From positions 62,001 through 126,000 of the forward strand of contig NZ_LNTY01000055.1 in the NCBI RefSeq assembly GCF_001559595.1: a DNA stretch of 64,000 bases, given 5' to 3'. The translations under genes and the position numbers were made by a program. Below are positions 1 through 10,117 of the stretch, piece after piece; within the stretch, counting starts at the first letter, position 1; every line of letters starts with the position of its first letter. Below the pieces are notes generated by a model. That model saw nothing but the letters and a program-made list of their open reading frames with translations, did no database searches and had not been told where the DNA came from. Origin of the DNA: Enterovibrio coralii. GTDB lineage: Bacteria > Pseudomonadota > Gammaproteobacteria > Enterobacterales > Vibrionaceae.

Positions 1-442
1 CACCTTCTGGCTCAACACCCACTTCCACTTGGGTCACGACGCTAGAGGTGGGAATATCGATAACCGTCATCAGCGCATCGTCTTCGTTGGCGACATACAA
101 GCGATTGCCGTCTGGCGAGAGTGCAAACAGCTCAGGATCTTCGCCTGAAGGAAGGTCGCCAATGATGGTGTTGTTCGCGACATCCAACACCTGAACCGTG
201 TCATCTTCACTGGCACAAATGTAGAGGTATTTGCCGTCTTTACTGACTTCGATGCCACGCGGACGGTCGCCAACATCCACAGTGTTGATCACTTCCATGG
301 TATCCATGTCGATTATGCTAACGGTGTCATCCTTTTCGTTTGCCACGTAGGCAAGCTCTTTCGCCATCGCTTCTGAAGAGAGAAGCGGCGAAGCCATCAG
401 CGTTGCAAGTGTTAAAGCGAGAATCGATTTGGCCTTTTGCAT
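1..442 (-). CDS. YVTN-type beta-propeller protein of the PQQ alcohol-oxidation system (3' part cut by window edge)
   Basis: The reading frame opens with ATG at 442 on the minus strand and runs off the left edge without a stop, giving about 147 residues. It begins with a Sec signal peptide (basic start, hydrophobic stretch, cleavage near SEAMA). YVTN-like blades follow, with repeated patterns such as YVANEKDDTVSIID, YICASEDDTVQVLD and LYVANEDDA, each about 42 residues apart. Such periplasmic propellers recur in PQQ-dependent catabolism clusters beside an ABC-type binding protein, which is the gene 12 nt upstream here. The exact biochemical role is not established. An ABC ATPase and permease may lie beyond the left edge, but that is a guess from the usual gene order. 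Confidence 0.8.
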   Translation of the reverse strand, partial: MQKAKSILALTLATLMASPLLSSEAMAKELAYVANEKDDTVSIIDMDTMEVINTVDVGDRPRGIEVSKDGKYLYICASEDDTVQVLDVANNTIIGDLPSGEDPELFALSPDGNRLYVANEDDALMTVIDIPTSSVVTQVEVGVEPEG

Positions 443-453
443 AGTCGGTATCC

Positions 454-1665
454 TTACTGATTGTCTGTTGCGTTCATTGTGAATAATCGGCACTGGCTTT
501 GTGCTTCATCGATGCCCAAAGAGTCGAGCTCATTGCGAGGATGAAGGAAGCCTTCGAAAGGGGCTGTAGCAACCAGTGCCTGTGAGTCAAATAGCGGTAC
601 AGTTTGACGAAGTTGACCATTCCATGGTCGGTAAGAAAGCTTGCGTCCTTTGTAGGCCGCAAGCTGAAAACGGTCGCTCATGATGAAAGGTAATACTGTC
701 TCTACATCGCCTTTGTTGAGCGCAGTAACCGCTTCATTGACCGAACGAACGGCCACCCAGGCGGCATAGTCTTTCGCCGTCATGTAGCGGTCAAAAAGCT
801 TGGTAAATCGGTTTTGAAACTGAATCGCGGCCCATTGCTCAATCACATAACTCCAGCCATCGGCACGCAGGCCGTGAGTGCCAATCACAGGGCGTGGAAG
901 CCACGTGTTGTAGGGCAGGTGCTGACCGAACAGGTTGCTTTCATCAATCACCAGCACGGCATCGTAGTTACTGGCTTGCGTGAACAGCGGGATCTCTGCA
1001 GAAGCGGAGCGACGAAGGTCAGTGTCGAAGTTCCATACCTTCTCTTCGACGACCTTGTGGTTGTATTTCCTCAGTGTGGTTTTGACAGCGTCTAGGTAGG
1101 CGTTATCTGCCTCGGTCACACCGGAAACCAAAAAGACGTTATTGAGGCGTTTTACCCTGAGCCATTGAGACAGCGCATCGCCTTGCATGGCGTAACTCAG
1201 CGAGGTTTGCAGTGTGTTTGGTAAGCAGATTTCGGTGCGCAGTGACACGTCATGATTGCCCACGTTGAACAGCAGGGCGTCGTCGGGAATCGCTTTTCTC
1301 AGCGCAACAAGATACGGGGTATCGACATCGACAAGGAAGTAGCGAATCCCTTCTTTGTACCAAGTGCTCGCAGTGTTTTTTAGCTGCTCGACATCGTCAG
1401 AGGTTTCCACCACTAAGGCGTAATTTTGTTTGAGGAATTTGCCTGTGCCGTTGGCATCTTTGATGGAAAGCTCGGCACCTGCAAGCCCATTATTTTCGGG
1501 CTCTCTGAGGTATTCAGGTACGGCGCGCGTTTCTTCTACGGGCAGGCGAAGCATACCAATTTGTACGTTCACTTCGGCGTAAACGCGCAATGAGAAAAAC
1601 AGACCAGAGGCCAGAAAGAATAGCGCAATGAAGCGATTAAGCATGTTGACTCGGTAACTTTCCAT
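454..1665 (-). CDS. Periplasmic ABC-type branched-chain-like binding protein linked to PQQ alcohol dehydrogenase
   Basis: About 403 residues with an N-terminal signal peptide (hydrophobic FIALFFLASGLFF followed by VYA). The fold resembles type-I periplasmic binding proteins: an early IGMLRLPVEE strand, an ABC-type core with FLVDVDTPY and VFLVSGVTEAD, and a conserved WLPRPVIGTHGL segment. The family is the binding protein found in PQQ-dependent alcohol dehydrogenase systems; its ligand is unknown. I chose ATG at 1665 because GGAG lies 11 nt upstream; ATG at 1644 would also give a signal peptide. An open frame continues upstream to 1794 but lacks a good ribosome site. The gene is divergent from the cytochrome c gene at 1858 and likely co-transcribed with the beta-propeller gene after it. 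Confidence 0.75.
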   Translation of the reverse strand: MESYRVNMLNRFIALFFLASGLFFSLRVYAEVNVQIGMLRLPVEETRAVPEYLREPENNGLAGAELSIKDANGTGKFLKQNYALVVETSDDVEQLKNTASTWYKEGIRYFLVDVDTPYLVALRKAIPDDALLFNVGNHDVSLRTEICLPNTLQTSLSYAMQGDALSQWLRVKRLNNVFLVSGVTEADNAYLDAVKTTLRKYNHKVVEEKVWNFDTDLRRSASAEIPLFTQASNYDAVLVIDESNLFGQHLPYNTWLPRPVIGTHGLRADGWSYVIEQWAAIQFQNRFTKLFDRYMTAKDYAAWVAVRSVNEAVTALNKGDVETVLPFIMSDRFQLAAYKGRKLSYRPWNGQLRQTVPLFDSQALVATAPFEGFLHPRNELDSLGIDEAQSQCRLFTMNATDNQ

Positions 1666-1857
1666 AAAGTACTGCACTCCGAAAAAGGCAACGTTTTTAG
1701 GGTAAGCAGGGACTGAGATTTTTGCCAAATCAGCACGTCTAGGTAATAAGAATATCCTTCCAAAGAATGAGGTTTCCCCCCGCCTTTGTAGCATGTCATT
1801 GATGTGCTGCCGCTCCTACACTTTTCCCCAAACCTGAGTGCAAAGGAGTTTTGTAAC
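1666..1857. promoter_or_regulatory. Divergent promoter region between the binding-protein gene and the cytochrome c gene
   Basis: This 192-nt spacer separates two divergent genes of the alcohol-oxidation cluster, so it must carry at least two promoters. A strong Shine-Dalgarno AAGGAG sits 9 nt before the cytochrome ATG at 1858. I could not assign convincing -35/-10 boxes or a clear operator. Confidence 0.4.
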
Positions 1858-2310
1858 ATGGAAAAGGTTGAGCGAAAGATTTGTATATTCACGGCATTAG
1901 CACTGGTGGCAGGGCTGACTTCCCAATGGGCATTTGCCCACGGCGACGTCACGCCACAGTCTATCGACACCTCCTCAATTCCGGTGTTAGGGGCAGAGTG
2001 GACGGAGACCAATCCTTACCGTGAGCTAGACGGTGATGTCCGTGTGGAGGTCGAGCGAGTAGGCGCATCTGCCTACAACCAAAACTGCGCACGTTGCCAT
2101 GGGCTGGAAGGCATTTCAGGCGGTTTTGCGCCGGACTTACGCTACCTCGCGCCAGATTATGACGGTGACGAGTGGTACATCTACCGAGTTCAAAATGGCG
2201 CGGTGCGTGACGGTGCTGTGTACATGCCGAAGATGACAGAACACCTCAATCAAGAAGCCCTGTGGGCGATCAGAACCTGGCTTGAAGCGGTTGCACCGGA
2301 AGACAGTTAA
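1858..2310 (+). CDS. pedF: Cytochrome c-550, PedF-like, electron acceptor for quinoprotein alcohol dehydrogenase
   Basis: A 150-residue secreted monohaem cytochrome c. It has a signal peptide ending near WAFAHG, a haem-binding CARCH motif (Cys77, Cys80, His81) and a downstream VYMPKM segment that can give the axial Met. The family (cytochrome c-550 PedF) takes electrons from PQQ alcohol dehydrogenase in the periplasm and passes them to the terminal oxidase. The start at 1858 is set by AAGGAG at good spacing; the upstream in-frame start at 1804 has none. A binding-protein gene follows 26 nt downstream and the dehydrogenase after that, which supports an operon. Confidence 0.85.
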   Translation: MEKVERKICIFTALALVAGLTSQWAFAHGDVTPQSIDTSSIPVLGAEWTETNPYRELDGDVRVEVERVGASAYNQNCARCHGLEGISGGFAPDLRYLAPDYDGDEWYIYRVQNGAVRDGAVYMPKMTEHLNQEALWAIRTWLEAVAPEDS

Positions 2311-2336
2311 AGCAGGGAATGATGGAGGAAACGGAC

Positions 2337-3304
2337 ATGGCTATGCTCAGCAACTACAGGCAAGTAAGCATCAGGTTTAGAGAGGGCTTGATGATAGTCG
2401 CACTCTGGTTTGGACTGGCCATGTCGGCACACGCTCTGTCATATGACCGCATTCAAGAACGGGGTGAAATTCACATCGCCGTCTACGCGGACTTTCCTCC
2501 TATTCGTTTACAGACAACAACGGCGAACCTGCGGGTATTGATATCGAACTGGCGAATGCATTGGCGAAAGGACTCAATGTCGACTTGACACTTCATTGGA
2601 TGACACCCGATGAAACGCTGGAAGATGACATGCGCAACTACGTTTGGAAAGGCATGAACTTGACCAGTGAAGACGGGCGACGCATCAAAGCCGATGTCAT
2701 GTTGCGTGTGCCTTACGACAGAGAGTTTGCCATGCAGCGCGATGATGTTGGGCATCCTGCGCATGAACGTGTGCACATGTTCGCGCCGTATCAGAAGGAG
2801 CGTTGGCGTATGGCGTATGACGCCAACAAGCTCGATGCACCAAAAACCGCCGCCCGATTTATGTATCACCCTGTTGGCGTGGAAGTCGATACCGTGCCGC
2901 AGTTCTATCTCACCACAGCCTTTGGTGGTCGCCTTCGTGAAAACAGCCGCACCTATCCCTCAGTGTCTGATGCCTACGCCGCTCTTGGTCGCGACGTATC
3001 CATCGTGATGGGCATGAGCTCGCAACTGGAGTGGCTGCAAACACAAAACGCATCGGCAACAGATGCGAACGCTTCTCTCACCGAGCTTGCTTTCCCGCTC
3101 TTAGGTCGCTCGAACTGGGAGATTGGGATGGCAGTGCAAACCGAATATCGTCAGCTGGCTTATGCACTGGAAGACATTGTAATGGCACACATTCAAAACG
3201 GTGACTTCGTCCGTTGGGGCGAGAAGTATGGCGTGGATTACCGCTTGCCAGCTCGCTTTCAAACCGCAACTGAAGGCACAGAGGCCATTGCTCAAACCCC
3301 TTAA
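2337..3304 (+). CDS. Quinoprotein-associated periplasmic substrate-binding protein (frame break near 2501)
   Basis: Restoring one base near 2501 (CCTCC then TATTCG) gives a continuous 322-residue protein reading YADFPPYSFTDNNGEPAGID, a typical start of a family-3 solute-binding protein. It has a signal peptide ending at SAHA. The second half holds a long domain with FAPYQKERWRMAY and VVVxEE-like segments of the SBP fold. Related proteins are encoded beside PQQ dehydrogenases (XoxJ/MxaJ type); MxaJ-type proteins are thought to help activate the apo-dehydrogenase rather than import a nutrient. Start at 2337 follows GGAGG by 8 nt. The break is a single missing base, like the others in this window, so I read the gene as intact. 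Confidence 0.7.
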
Positions 3305-3433
3305 CTTGAACGCCTGTCATCCGAACCGTTACCTGAATTACAAACCCTATAAGGACAGTCGGGGTAGCACAGGCAGGAACCCGCTAACGAGCACAAAGGC
3401 TTGAAGGCAATTAGCCAATAAAGAGGTATCCCT

Positions 3434-5202
3434 ATGACCGTTATGTCGTTCAAACGGTGCGGATTATTCGCCGCGCTTTCGCTCGCTCTCGCTGCATCAC
3501 CTGTGTATGCCGGTGTCACTGACGAGGACATTCAAGCTGATCAGATGACCGTGGATGACGTGGTGACCTACGGCATGGGCTTGCGCGGACAGCGTTACAG
3601 TCCGCTGGAAACCATCAACAAAGACACGGTCGCGGAAATTCGTCCCGTTTGGGGCTTCTCGCTGGGCGGTGAAAAACAGCGTGGACAAGAAAGCCAGCCG
3701 ATGATCAAAGACGGTGTCATGTACATTACAGGATCTTACTCTCGTGTGTATGCCATGGATGCCAAAACCGGCGAAGAGCTTTGGCAATATGACGCGCGCC
3801 TGCCAGATGGGATCATGCCTTGCTGTGATGTGATCAACCGTGGTGTGGCACTCTACGACGATCTGGTAATCTTCGGCACCTTAGACGCTAAGCTGGTGGC
3901 ACTGGATGCCAAAACGGGCAAGGTTCGCTGGAAGAAAACTGTCGATAACTACCAAGATGGTTACTCGATCACGGCGGCACCCATCGTGGTGAAAGGCAAT
4001 GTGATCACCGGGGTATCGGGCGGTGAATTTGGGATCATTGGTAAAGTGAGGGCCTACGATGCCAAGACAGGCAAGCTGGTGTGGGAACGTCCGACCGTTG
4101 AAGGCCACATGGGCTATGTCTGGAAAGACGGCAAGAAAATCGAAAACGGTATTTCCGGCGGTGCGCCCGGGAAAACCTGGCCCGCGGATCTTTGGAAAAG
4201 TGGCGGGGCAGCCCCTTGGTTAGGCGGTACGTATGATGCTGATACCGACTTGCTGTTCTTTGGCACGGGTAACCCTGCACCTTGGAACTCTCACATGCGT
4301 CCGGGCGATAACCTCTTTTCTTCTTCTCGTCTTGCGATAGACCCGGATGACGGCAAGATTGTTTGGCACTTCCAAACCACGCCGCATGATGGCTGGGACT
4401 TTGATGGGGTGAACGAGCTGATTGCCTTTGATTACGACCAAGATGGCAAGATAGTTAAAGCAGCCGCGACCGCTGACCGCAACGGTTTCTTCTACGTGCT
4501 TAATCGCACCAACGGTGAGTTCATTCGCGGCTTCCCGTTTGTCGACAAAATTAGTTGGGCGTCAGGCTTGATGATAAAGGCCGCCCGCTTTACGTCGACG
4601 CCAACCGTCCGGGTAACCCGACTGCCTCGAATGACGGCAAAAAAGGTCAAACCGTGATTGCTGCGCCGTCTTTCCTTGGCGGTAAAAACTGGATGCCCAT
4701 GGCGTACAGTCCGAAATCAGGCCTTTTCTATGTGCCATCAAACGAGTGGCAAATGGACATTTGGAACGAGCCTGTGGCCTACAAAAAAGGCGCGGCGTAC
4801 CTCGGTGCAGGCTTCACCATCAAATCAATCAATGACGATTACATTGGTGTGCTGAGAGCCTATGACCCGAAAACCGGCGAACGTGTTTGGGAATACAAAA
4901 ACTACGCGCCGCTTTGGGGCGGCGTCATGACGACCGCGGGGGGGCTTGTGTTCACGGGTAATCCCGAAGGGTATCTGATGGCCTTTGACGATAAAACGGG
5001 CGAGTTGCTTTACAAGTTCAACACTGGCTCTGGCATTGTCGGCACGCCTGTGACCTGGGAGATGGATGGCGAACAATACATCTCAGTCCTCTCAGGTTGG
5101 GGTGGCGCGGTGCCGCTGTGGGGCGGTGACGTGGCCAAGCGCGTGAAAAGCTTCAACCAAGGTGGCATGGTCTGGACATTTAAGCTGCCGAAACAAAGTT
5201 AG
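3434..5202 (+). CDS. PQQ-dependent alcohol dehydrogenase, periplasmic quinoprotein (frame break near 4570)
   Basis: With one G restored near 4570 (TTG-GAT), the product is 589 residues, the usual size of quinoprotein alcohol dehydrogenases. A signal peptide ends near PVYA. Eight-bladed propeller W-motifs recur ([31 protein letters not shown]). Vicinal Cys130-Cys131 form the family's disulfide ring in [11 protein letters not shown]. The catalytic segment HDGWDFDG has Asp322 plus Asp324; the second Asp is the hallmark of lanthanide-type enzymes (XoxF, PedH). It oxidises primary alcohols to aldehydes using PQQ and hands electrons to the c-550 encoded upstream. No haem motif is present, so it is a type I enzyme. 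GAGG precedes the ATG by 7 nt. Confidence 0.85.
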
Positions 5203-5220
5203 TTCGCGTTTTACTGAATC

Positions 5221-5244
5221 CATGCCGGGCTCTCGCCCGGCATG
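5221..5244 (+). terminator. Perfect 10-bp hairpin after the alcohol dehydrogenase gene
   Basis: CATGCCGGGC, a TCTC loop and GCCCGGCATG form a perfect inverted repeat just after the stop at 5202. No T-run follows, so it may stabilise the dehydrogenase mRNA 3' end or slow polymerase rather than act as a strong intrinsic terminator. Confidence 0.55.
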
Positions 5245-5265
5245 CGGCGATCAGGAGAAAGCATC

Positions 5266-5928
5266 ATGTCGGAGTTCTCTAAGTTAAAGGTATCCGAGTT
5301 AAAGTTACCCAAATTAAACACCGTATGCATTGCCACACCGTCAGTGATTGGCCCTCGCAGTGTATCGACAGGCATTGTGAAGCCGCCAGTTGAAGGGCAA
5401 GTCCAAGTCGAAGAAATGGGGCTGGAAGGTGATTTTCAGGTCGACAGTCGTGTACACGGAGGGCTGGATAAAGCTGTCTATCAATTCCCGTTTGAAACCT
5501 ACGCCACTATGTCTGAGGCGTTGCCGCATCTGGCGCAGCGATTCTTATCACCTTGCGTGGGAGAGAACTTTTCTTCCACAGGCATGACGGATGAGACTGT
5601 TTTTGTGGGCGATATCTACCGCGTAGGCACGGCATTACTGCAAGTCAGCCAGCCTCGCATGCCGTGCTGGAAGCTCAATCAGCACGTCGGTAACAGTCAT
5701 GTCATGGCGATGTTGGTCTCTTTGAAACGCACGGGTTGGTACTACCGTGTGTTGGAAACAGGACACGTTGAGGCTGGAAACGCATTCATACTGGAAGACA
5801 GATTACAGGACGCATGGACCGTTGAAGCCATCTGGACACATTGGCTCGACCTGCGGGCGCAGAAAAAGCAGGTTGTGGGTTCCGTCCCTGTGCCCGGTCT
5901 CTCCACTCAGTGGCGATTTGACTGGTGA
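5266..5928 (+). CDS. MOSC-domain protein, YiiM-like
   Basis: A 220-residue cytosolic protein of the MOSC (molybdenum cofactor sulfurase C-terminal) superfamily. Visible marks are the HGG-DK segment (SRVHGGLDKAVYQ), VGENF and the conserved Cys in PRMPCWKLNQ, followed by GWYYRVLE. MOSC proteins bind sulfur or molybdopterin-related ligands; YiiM-type members in E. coli reduce N-hydroxylated compounds. The start at 5266 follows AGGAG by 8 nt. It sits between the alcohol and aldehyde dehydrogenase genes, which is an unusual place, and its role in alcohol oxidation is unknown. Confidence 0.8.
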   Translation: MSEFSKLKVSELKLPKLNTVCIATPSVIGPRSVSTGIVKPPVEGQVQVEEMGLEGDFQVDSRVHGGLDKAVYQFPFETYATMSEALPHLAQRFLSPCVGENFSSTGMTDETVFVGDIYRVGTALLQVSQPRMPCWKLNQHVGNSHVMAMLVSLKRTGWYYRVLETGHVEAGNAFILEDRLQDAWTVEAIWTHWLDLRAQKKQVVGSVPVPGLSTQWRFDW

Positions 5929-6130
5929 AAGTGCTTATTTATCAATAATTTTGTCAGTAATGCAGCTCCGCGAAAAACCTCCGTCGAAAGTATGAGATTT
6001 TGTCGACCAAGGGGTGATGGTGAGAACGGTTCGGTCTTCTTACTCTTTATGTTAAGCGCCTGACGTCGTCCCCAAGTGTGGGCACTTCAGGGATGAAACA
6101 AGGAACAACGCCAACATACAGAGGTGGAAA

Positions 6131-7639
6131 ATGATTTACGCAAAACCGAATACCGACGGAGCTGTCGTTAATTTTAAGGCGCGTTATGGAAACTACATCG
6201 GCGGTGATTGGGTCCCGCCTGTTAAAGGGCAGTACTTCACCGATACGTCGCCTTGTACAGGCGATCCGATCGCAGAGATCCCACGTTCCAGTGCTGAAGA
6301 CATTGAGCTCGCTCTCGACGCCGCTCATCAAGCAAAAGCCGCTTGGGGGGCTACCTCGGTTACTGAACGTTCCAACATCCTGCTCAAAATCGCTGATCGC
6401 ATCGAAGCCAACCTTGAGTATCTTGCCGTCGCTGAAACCTGGGAAAATGGCAAGGCTGTGCGCGAAACCCTTGCCGCTGACATCCCGCTTTGTGTCGACC
6501 ACTTCCGCTACTTTGCAGGGGCGATTAGGGCGCAAGAGGGTTCTACGGCTGAAATTGATGCCAATACCGTGGCCTACCACATCCATGAGCCCCTTGGTGT
6601 CGTGGGACAAATCATCCCGTGGAACTTCCCGCTCTTGATGGCGGCATGGAAAATTGCACCCGCACTGGCCGCCGGCAACTGTATCGTATTAAAACCCGCT
6701 GAACAGACACCAACCACGATTCTCCTGTTGCTGGAAATTGTCGGTGATCTGCTGCCACCGGGTGTGCTGAATGTGGTTAACGGTATGGGCCCAGAAGCGG
6801 GTCAGGCACTGGCAACCTCTAACCGTATCGCGAAGATTGCGTTCACCGGCTCTACTGCCATTGGTAATCATGTCCTTCGCTGCGCGGCAGACAACCTTAT
6901 CCCATCGACCGTTGAGCTCGGCGGTAAATCACCAAATATTTACTTTGAAGATGTGATGGATCAGGAAGAAGAGTTCATCAGTAAAGCCGTTGAGGGGTGT
7001 GTGCTGGCGTTCTTCAACCAAGGTGAGGTGTGTACCTGTCCGTCTCGTCTTCTGGTGCAGGAAAGCATTTACGAAGAGTTCATCGCCCGCGTGATTGAAC
7101 GCGCCAATGCCATCAAACACGGCAACCCGCTCGATACCGAAACGCAGGTGGGTGCGCAAGCGTCTGATGAGCAATTCGACAAGATCATGGGTTACCTCGA
7201 TATCGGCCGCGCAGAAGGTGCAGAGGTGCTGCTAGGTGGTCAATCCGCTGACTTTGGTGGCGGATACTACGTTCAGCCAACCATCTTGAAAGGCGAGAAC
7301 CACATGCGCGTCTTCCAAGAAGAAATCTTTGGCCCGGTTGTCAGTGTGGTGACGTTCAAAGATGAAGCGGAAGCACTGGCGATTGCGAACGATACCGAAT
7401 ATGGCTTGGGTGCAGGTCTTTGGACCCGCGACATGAACCGCGCTTACCGTATGGGGCGTGCCATTCAAGCGGGTCGTGTGTGGACCAACTGTTACCACCT
7501 CTACCCAGCACATGCTGCATTCGGTGGTTACAAGAAATCAGGTATCGGCCGCGAGACACACAAAATGATGTTGGATCATTATCAGCAGACCAAAAACCTG
7601 CTGGTGAGCTACGACATCAATCCACTGGGTTTCTTCTAG
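6131..7639 (+). CDS. NAD+-dependent aldehyde dehydrogenase, acetaldehyde type
   Basis: A 502-residue cytosolic member of the ALDH superfamily, full length. It has the NAD-binding GSTAIGNHV segment, the general-base Glu262 in VELGGKSPN and the catalytic Cys301 in GEVCTCPSR. The closest known group is ExaC/AldB, which oxidises acetaldehyde and other short aldehydes to acids. In this cluster it would remove the aldehyde made in the periplasm by the quinoprotein. The ATG at 6131 follows AGAGGTGG at close spacing. A 202-nt gap separates it from the MOSC gene, so it may have its own promoter. An intrinsic terminator follows at 7708. Confidence 0.9.
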   Translation: MIYAKPNTDGAVVNFKARYGNYIGGDWVPPVKGQYFTDTSPCTGDPIAEIPRSSAEDIELALDAAHQAKAAWGATSVTERSNILLKIADRIEANLEYLAVAETWENGKAVRETLAADIPLCVDHFRYFAGAIRAQEGSTAEIDANTVAYHIHEPLGVVGQIIPWNFPLLMAAWKIAPALAAGNCIVLKPAEQTPTTILLLLEIVGDLLPPGVLNVVNGMGPEAGQALATSNRIAKIAFTGSTAIGNHVLRCAADNLIPSTVELGGKSPNIYFEDVMDQEEEFISKAVEGCVLAFFNQGEVCTCPSRLLVQESIYEEFIARVIERANAIKHGNPLDTETQVGAQASDEQFDKIMGYLDIGRAEGAEVLLGGQSADFGGGYYVQPTILKGENHMRVFQEEIFGPVVSVVTFKDEAEALAIANDTEYGLGAGLWTRDMNRAYRMGRAIQAGRVWTNCYHLYPAHAAFGGYKKSGIGRETHKMMLDHYQQTKNLLVSYDINPLGFF

Positions 7640-7707
7640 TCCTTCGTCCTTGTCCGTCTGAACGATGGCAGTGTGAACCTCCCGACGCTGTCGGAAACAG
7701 ACGTATT

Positions 7708-7732
7708 GCGGGGCCGTCAGCCCCGCTTTTTT
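7708..7732 (+). terminator. Intrinsic terminator after the aldehyde dehydrogenase gene
   Basis: GCGGGGC, a CGTCA loop, GCCCCGC and six T residues form a strong rho-independent terminator, closing the aldehyde dehydrogenase transcript. Confidence 0.9.
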
Positions 7733-7792
7733 CATCTGAAGGTTATCGAGTAACTCAAGCCTTCAACGTTGTGCTTGTTTCGCGGGGTTGTC

Positions 7793-9884
7793 ATGCAGTG
7801 GCGCAGTACCTGGTTAATCTGGCTTTTGCTCATGTTGTTGCCGTTTTTTGTCTCCGCAGAATGGCTGGAATTGAGCGAAGAAGCTGAAGCACTTTTCCCC
7901 AGCGCAACGCGCATGAAAGCCTCTGAAGACCACCTTCCCGTTACCGACATCTACCAACTCGACCAACCTCTGGGGTATGTGTTTGAAACGGACGACCTGA
8001 CTGATTTTCCGGGCTTTTCTGGCGAGAGCATCAACCTGCGTATGGGGCTCGACACCGAAGGGCGCATTGTGGGCTTAGTGTTGCTTCGCCATCATGAACC
8101 GATATTTCTTCATGGCTTAGGCGAGGCGTCGTTGCTGGATTTTATTGACCAGTATCGAGGTTTATCCTTAAACAGCAGGTGTTTGTTGGGGACAATCAGC
8201 CCAGAATCGAAAGTGACAACATTGCATATTTTGATGGCGTTACGAAAGCGACCGTCTCCGTGCTAGTGGTGCACGACACCATTTTGGCTGCGGCGAGAAA
8301 AGTGGCGCAGGCGCGGCTGGCAGGCTTTGGTTCTGCCACCAAAGCCAAACTCAATATGGAGCTCTTTGAGCCCAAGGCGTTAGGCCATCTTTTAGAACAA
8401 GGCTATGTCCACCAGTGGACGGTCAGCGACAGTGAAGCAGCCAGTCTGCTTGATAAAGATATTGGCCTGCTTGAGGATGCGCGAGACAACGAGTACGCAG
8501 ACAATGCGCCCTTTATTGACCTATCAATGGCAGTGCTTAACGCGCCCTCGATTGGCATCAATGTGTTGGGTGAAGACGAGTATCTTCGCATTATGGATGC
8601 GCTTGCACCTGGTGAGGTGGCCGTGCTGGTTGGCTCAAGTGGCGGTTATCAATTGGTGAGCGATGATTTTGTCAGAGGCACCACGCCGACGCGCTTTACC
8701 TTATCTCAAGCGGGGAGCCCGCTGCCGCTCAGAGACTCGGATCTTTACCACATCTCTGATCCTTCTTTTTCGTCTCCGCTGCTCGATTTTGATCAGGTCT
8801 ACATCTTCACGTTTTCTGACCAAAACGGCTTTGATCCTTCTGTGCCGCTTACCGTGGGTATGCGGGTGCAGCTTCGAAAGAATTTCCTTGAATACGAATG
8901 GGCAGAAACCTACACCCGCTTTTCATTGCCCGACTCTTTGCTGGTGGCTGTTGACCCCCCGCCGAAGCCGCTTCCTTTGTGGCATCGTATTTGGCTCGAC
9001 CGACAAATTGAGCTTGCCGTTCTTGCCGTGTATCTCCTGATTCTTGCTGGTGTGTTTACTTTTCAGCATCGGCTGTCTGGTTACGGAAAATACTTGGCAC
9101 CAGTGCGCTTTGCCGCATTGGCTTTCGTGGTGTTCTTTATTGGTTTTTATGCGCAGGGGCAGCTGTCGGTCGTCAATATTTACACCTTACTGCTCTCACT
9201 ATGGCAAGGCTTTGACATCAAGGTGTTTCTTCTCGATCCCGTTTTATTTGTGCTCTGGAGCTTTGTTTTCGTGAGCCTCTTTTTATGGGGGAGAGGGCTG
9301 TTTTGCGGCTGGCTTTGCCCATTTGGCGCGATGCAAGAGGCGGTAGCCGCCATTGCCGACAAGCTTCGGCTTCGGCAATGGAGCATCGATGAAGCCTTAC
9401 ATAACAGGCTTATCTATCTTAAATACATCATCCTGCTGGTGTTGGTCGGCACGGCGTTCTTCAGCCTGTCTCTTGCCGAAACCATGGCGGAGATTGAGCC
9501 GTTCAAGACCGCCGTCACCTTGATCTTTGAGCGCAGTTTTCCCTTCGTGGCTTACGCTGTGCTGTTGCTGCTCCTTAGCGCGCGGGTGCACAAAGCCTAT
9601 TGCCGTTATCTCTGCCCACTCGGTGCTGGCCTTGCTGTACTGGGGCGTTTTCGTGTTTTCAGTTGGTTGCCACGGCGCAGTGAATGCGGCAGCCCTTGTC
9701 GGCTATGTGAAAAAAGCTGCGGTATTCATGCCATGCGAAAACAGGCGAGATTGATTACAACGAGTGCATTCAATGCCTTGAATGTGCAGCGATTTACCAA
9801 GATGACAATCGCTGTGTGGCGCAGCGATACGGCAAGCGAAAACGCAAACAAAAGCAGGTGGAAGTGTTGAATGTGTCGGTTTGA
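7793..9884 (+). CDS. NosR/NirI-like membrane FMN-binding and 4Fe-4S protein (frame breaks near 8174 and 9741)
   Basis: Three frames join into a 697-residue protein when one A is restored in each of two A-runs (near 8174 and 9741). The order is: signal segment; periplasmic FMN-binding-like domain (about 30-150); a long periplasmic part; TM helices from about 400; cytosolic polyferredoxin motifs FCGWLCPFG and CRYLCPLG; then a Cys-rich tail (CGSPCRLCEKSC and, after the second repair, CIQCLECA). This is the layout of NosR/NirI, which move electrons across the membrane. Its place directly upstream of pqqA suggests a link to PQQ or alcohol metabolism, but no nos or nir genes are here. The electron partner is unknown. 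Confidence 0.75.
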
Positions 9885-10031
9885 TGCTGCCGTTCAAAAG
9901 ACTTTTGCCAGCGAGAGTGTCTTAGAAAAGGGAATTCATCACAAAGTAGGATTGGTACTTTTAAAGAGAAGGCTAGGCTATCTAAGAGGCAAGAAATGCC
10001 TCGTTGTATCTGGATACAAGGAGTAAAGCTT
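9885..10031 (+). promoter_or_regulatory. pqqA leader with a small hairpin and strong ribosome site
   Basis: This spacer must hold the pqqA promoter. It contains GAGGCA-AGAAA-TGCCTC (9986-10002), a 6-bp hairpin in the leader, then AAGGAG 8 nt before the pqqA ATG. I could not assign -35/-10 boxes with confidence. Confidence 0.45.
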
Positions 10032-10103
10032 ATGTGGAAAAAACCCAGCTACACCGAACTCAGACTCGGCTTCGAAGTCACTTTGTACATCAGCAACCGC
10101 TGA
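10032..10103 (+). CDS. pqqA: PqqA, ribosomal precursor peptide of PQQ
   Basis: A 23-residue peptide, [20 protein letters not shown] followed by SNR and a stop. It is the precursor of pyrroloquinoline quinone: the Glu15 and Tyr19 side chains (E-V-T-L-Y) are crosslinked by PqqE and cut out to form PQQ. The E-x3-Y spacing and the C-terminal SNR fit the known family. An AAGGAG ribosome site lies 8 nt upstream. The gene stands just before a hairpin with T-run and then pqqBCDE, the usual arrangement that lets the peptide be made in excess over the enzymes. Confidence 0.97.
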   Translation: MWKKPSYTELRLGFEVTLYISNR

Positions 10104-10117
10104 GTCTGCGTGAAAAT

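Noticed and set aside
1569..2012. 147-codon minus-strand frame overlapping the binding-protein and cytochrome c starts
   Set aside because: It covers two well-supported genes and their promoter region, with no protein-like features.
6047..6610. 187-codon minus-strand frame over the start of the aldehyde dehydrogenase gene
   Set aside because: Antisense shadow; composition and lack of ribosome site argue against coding.
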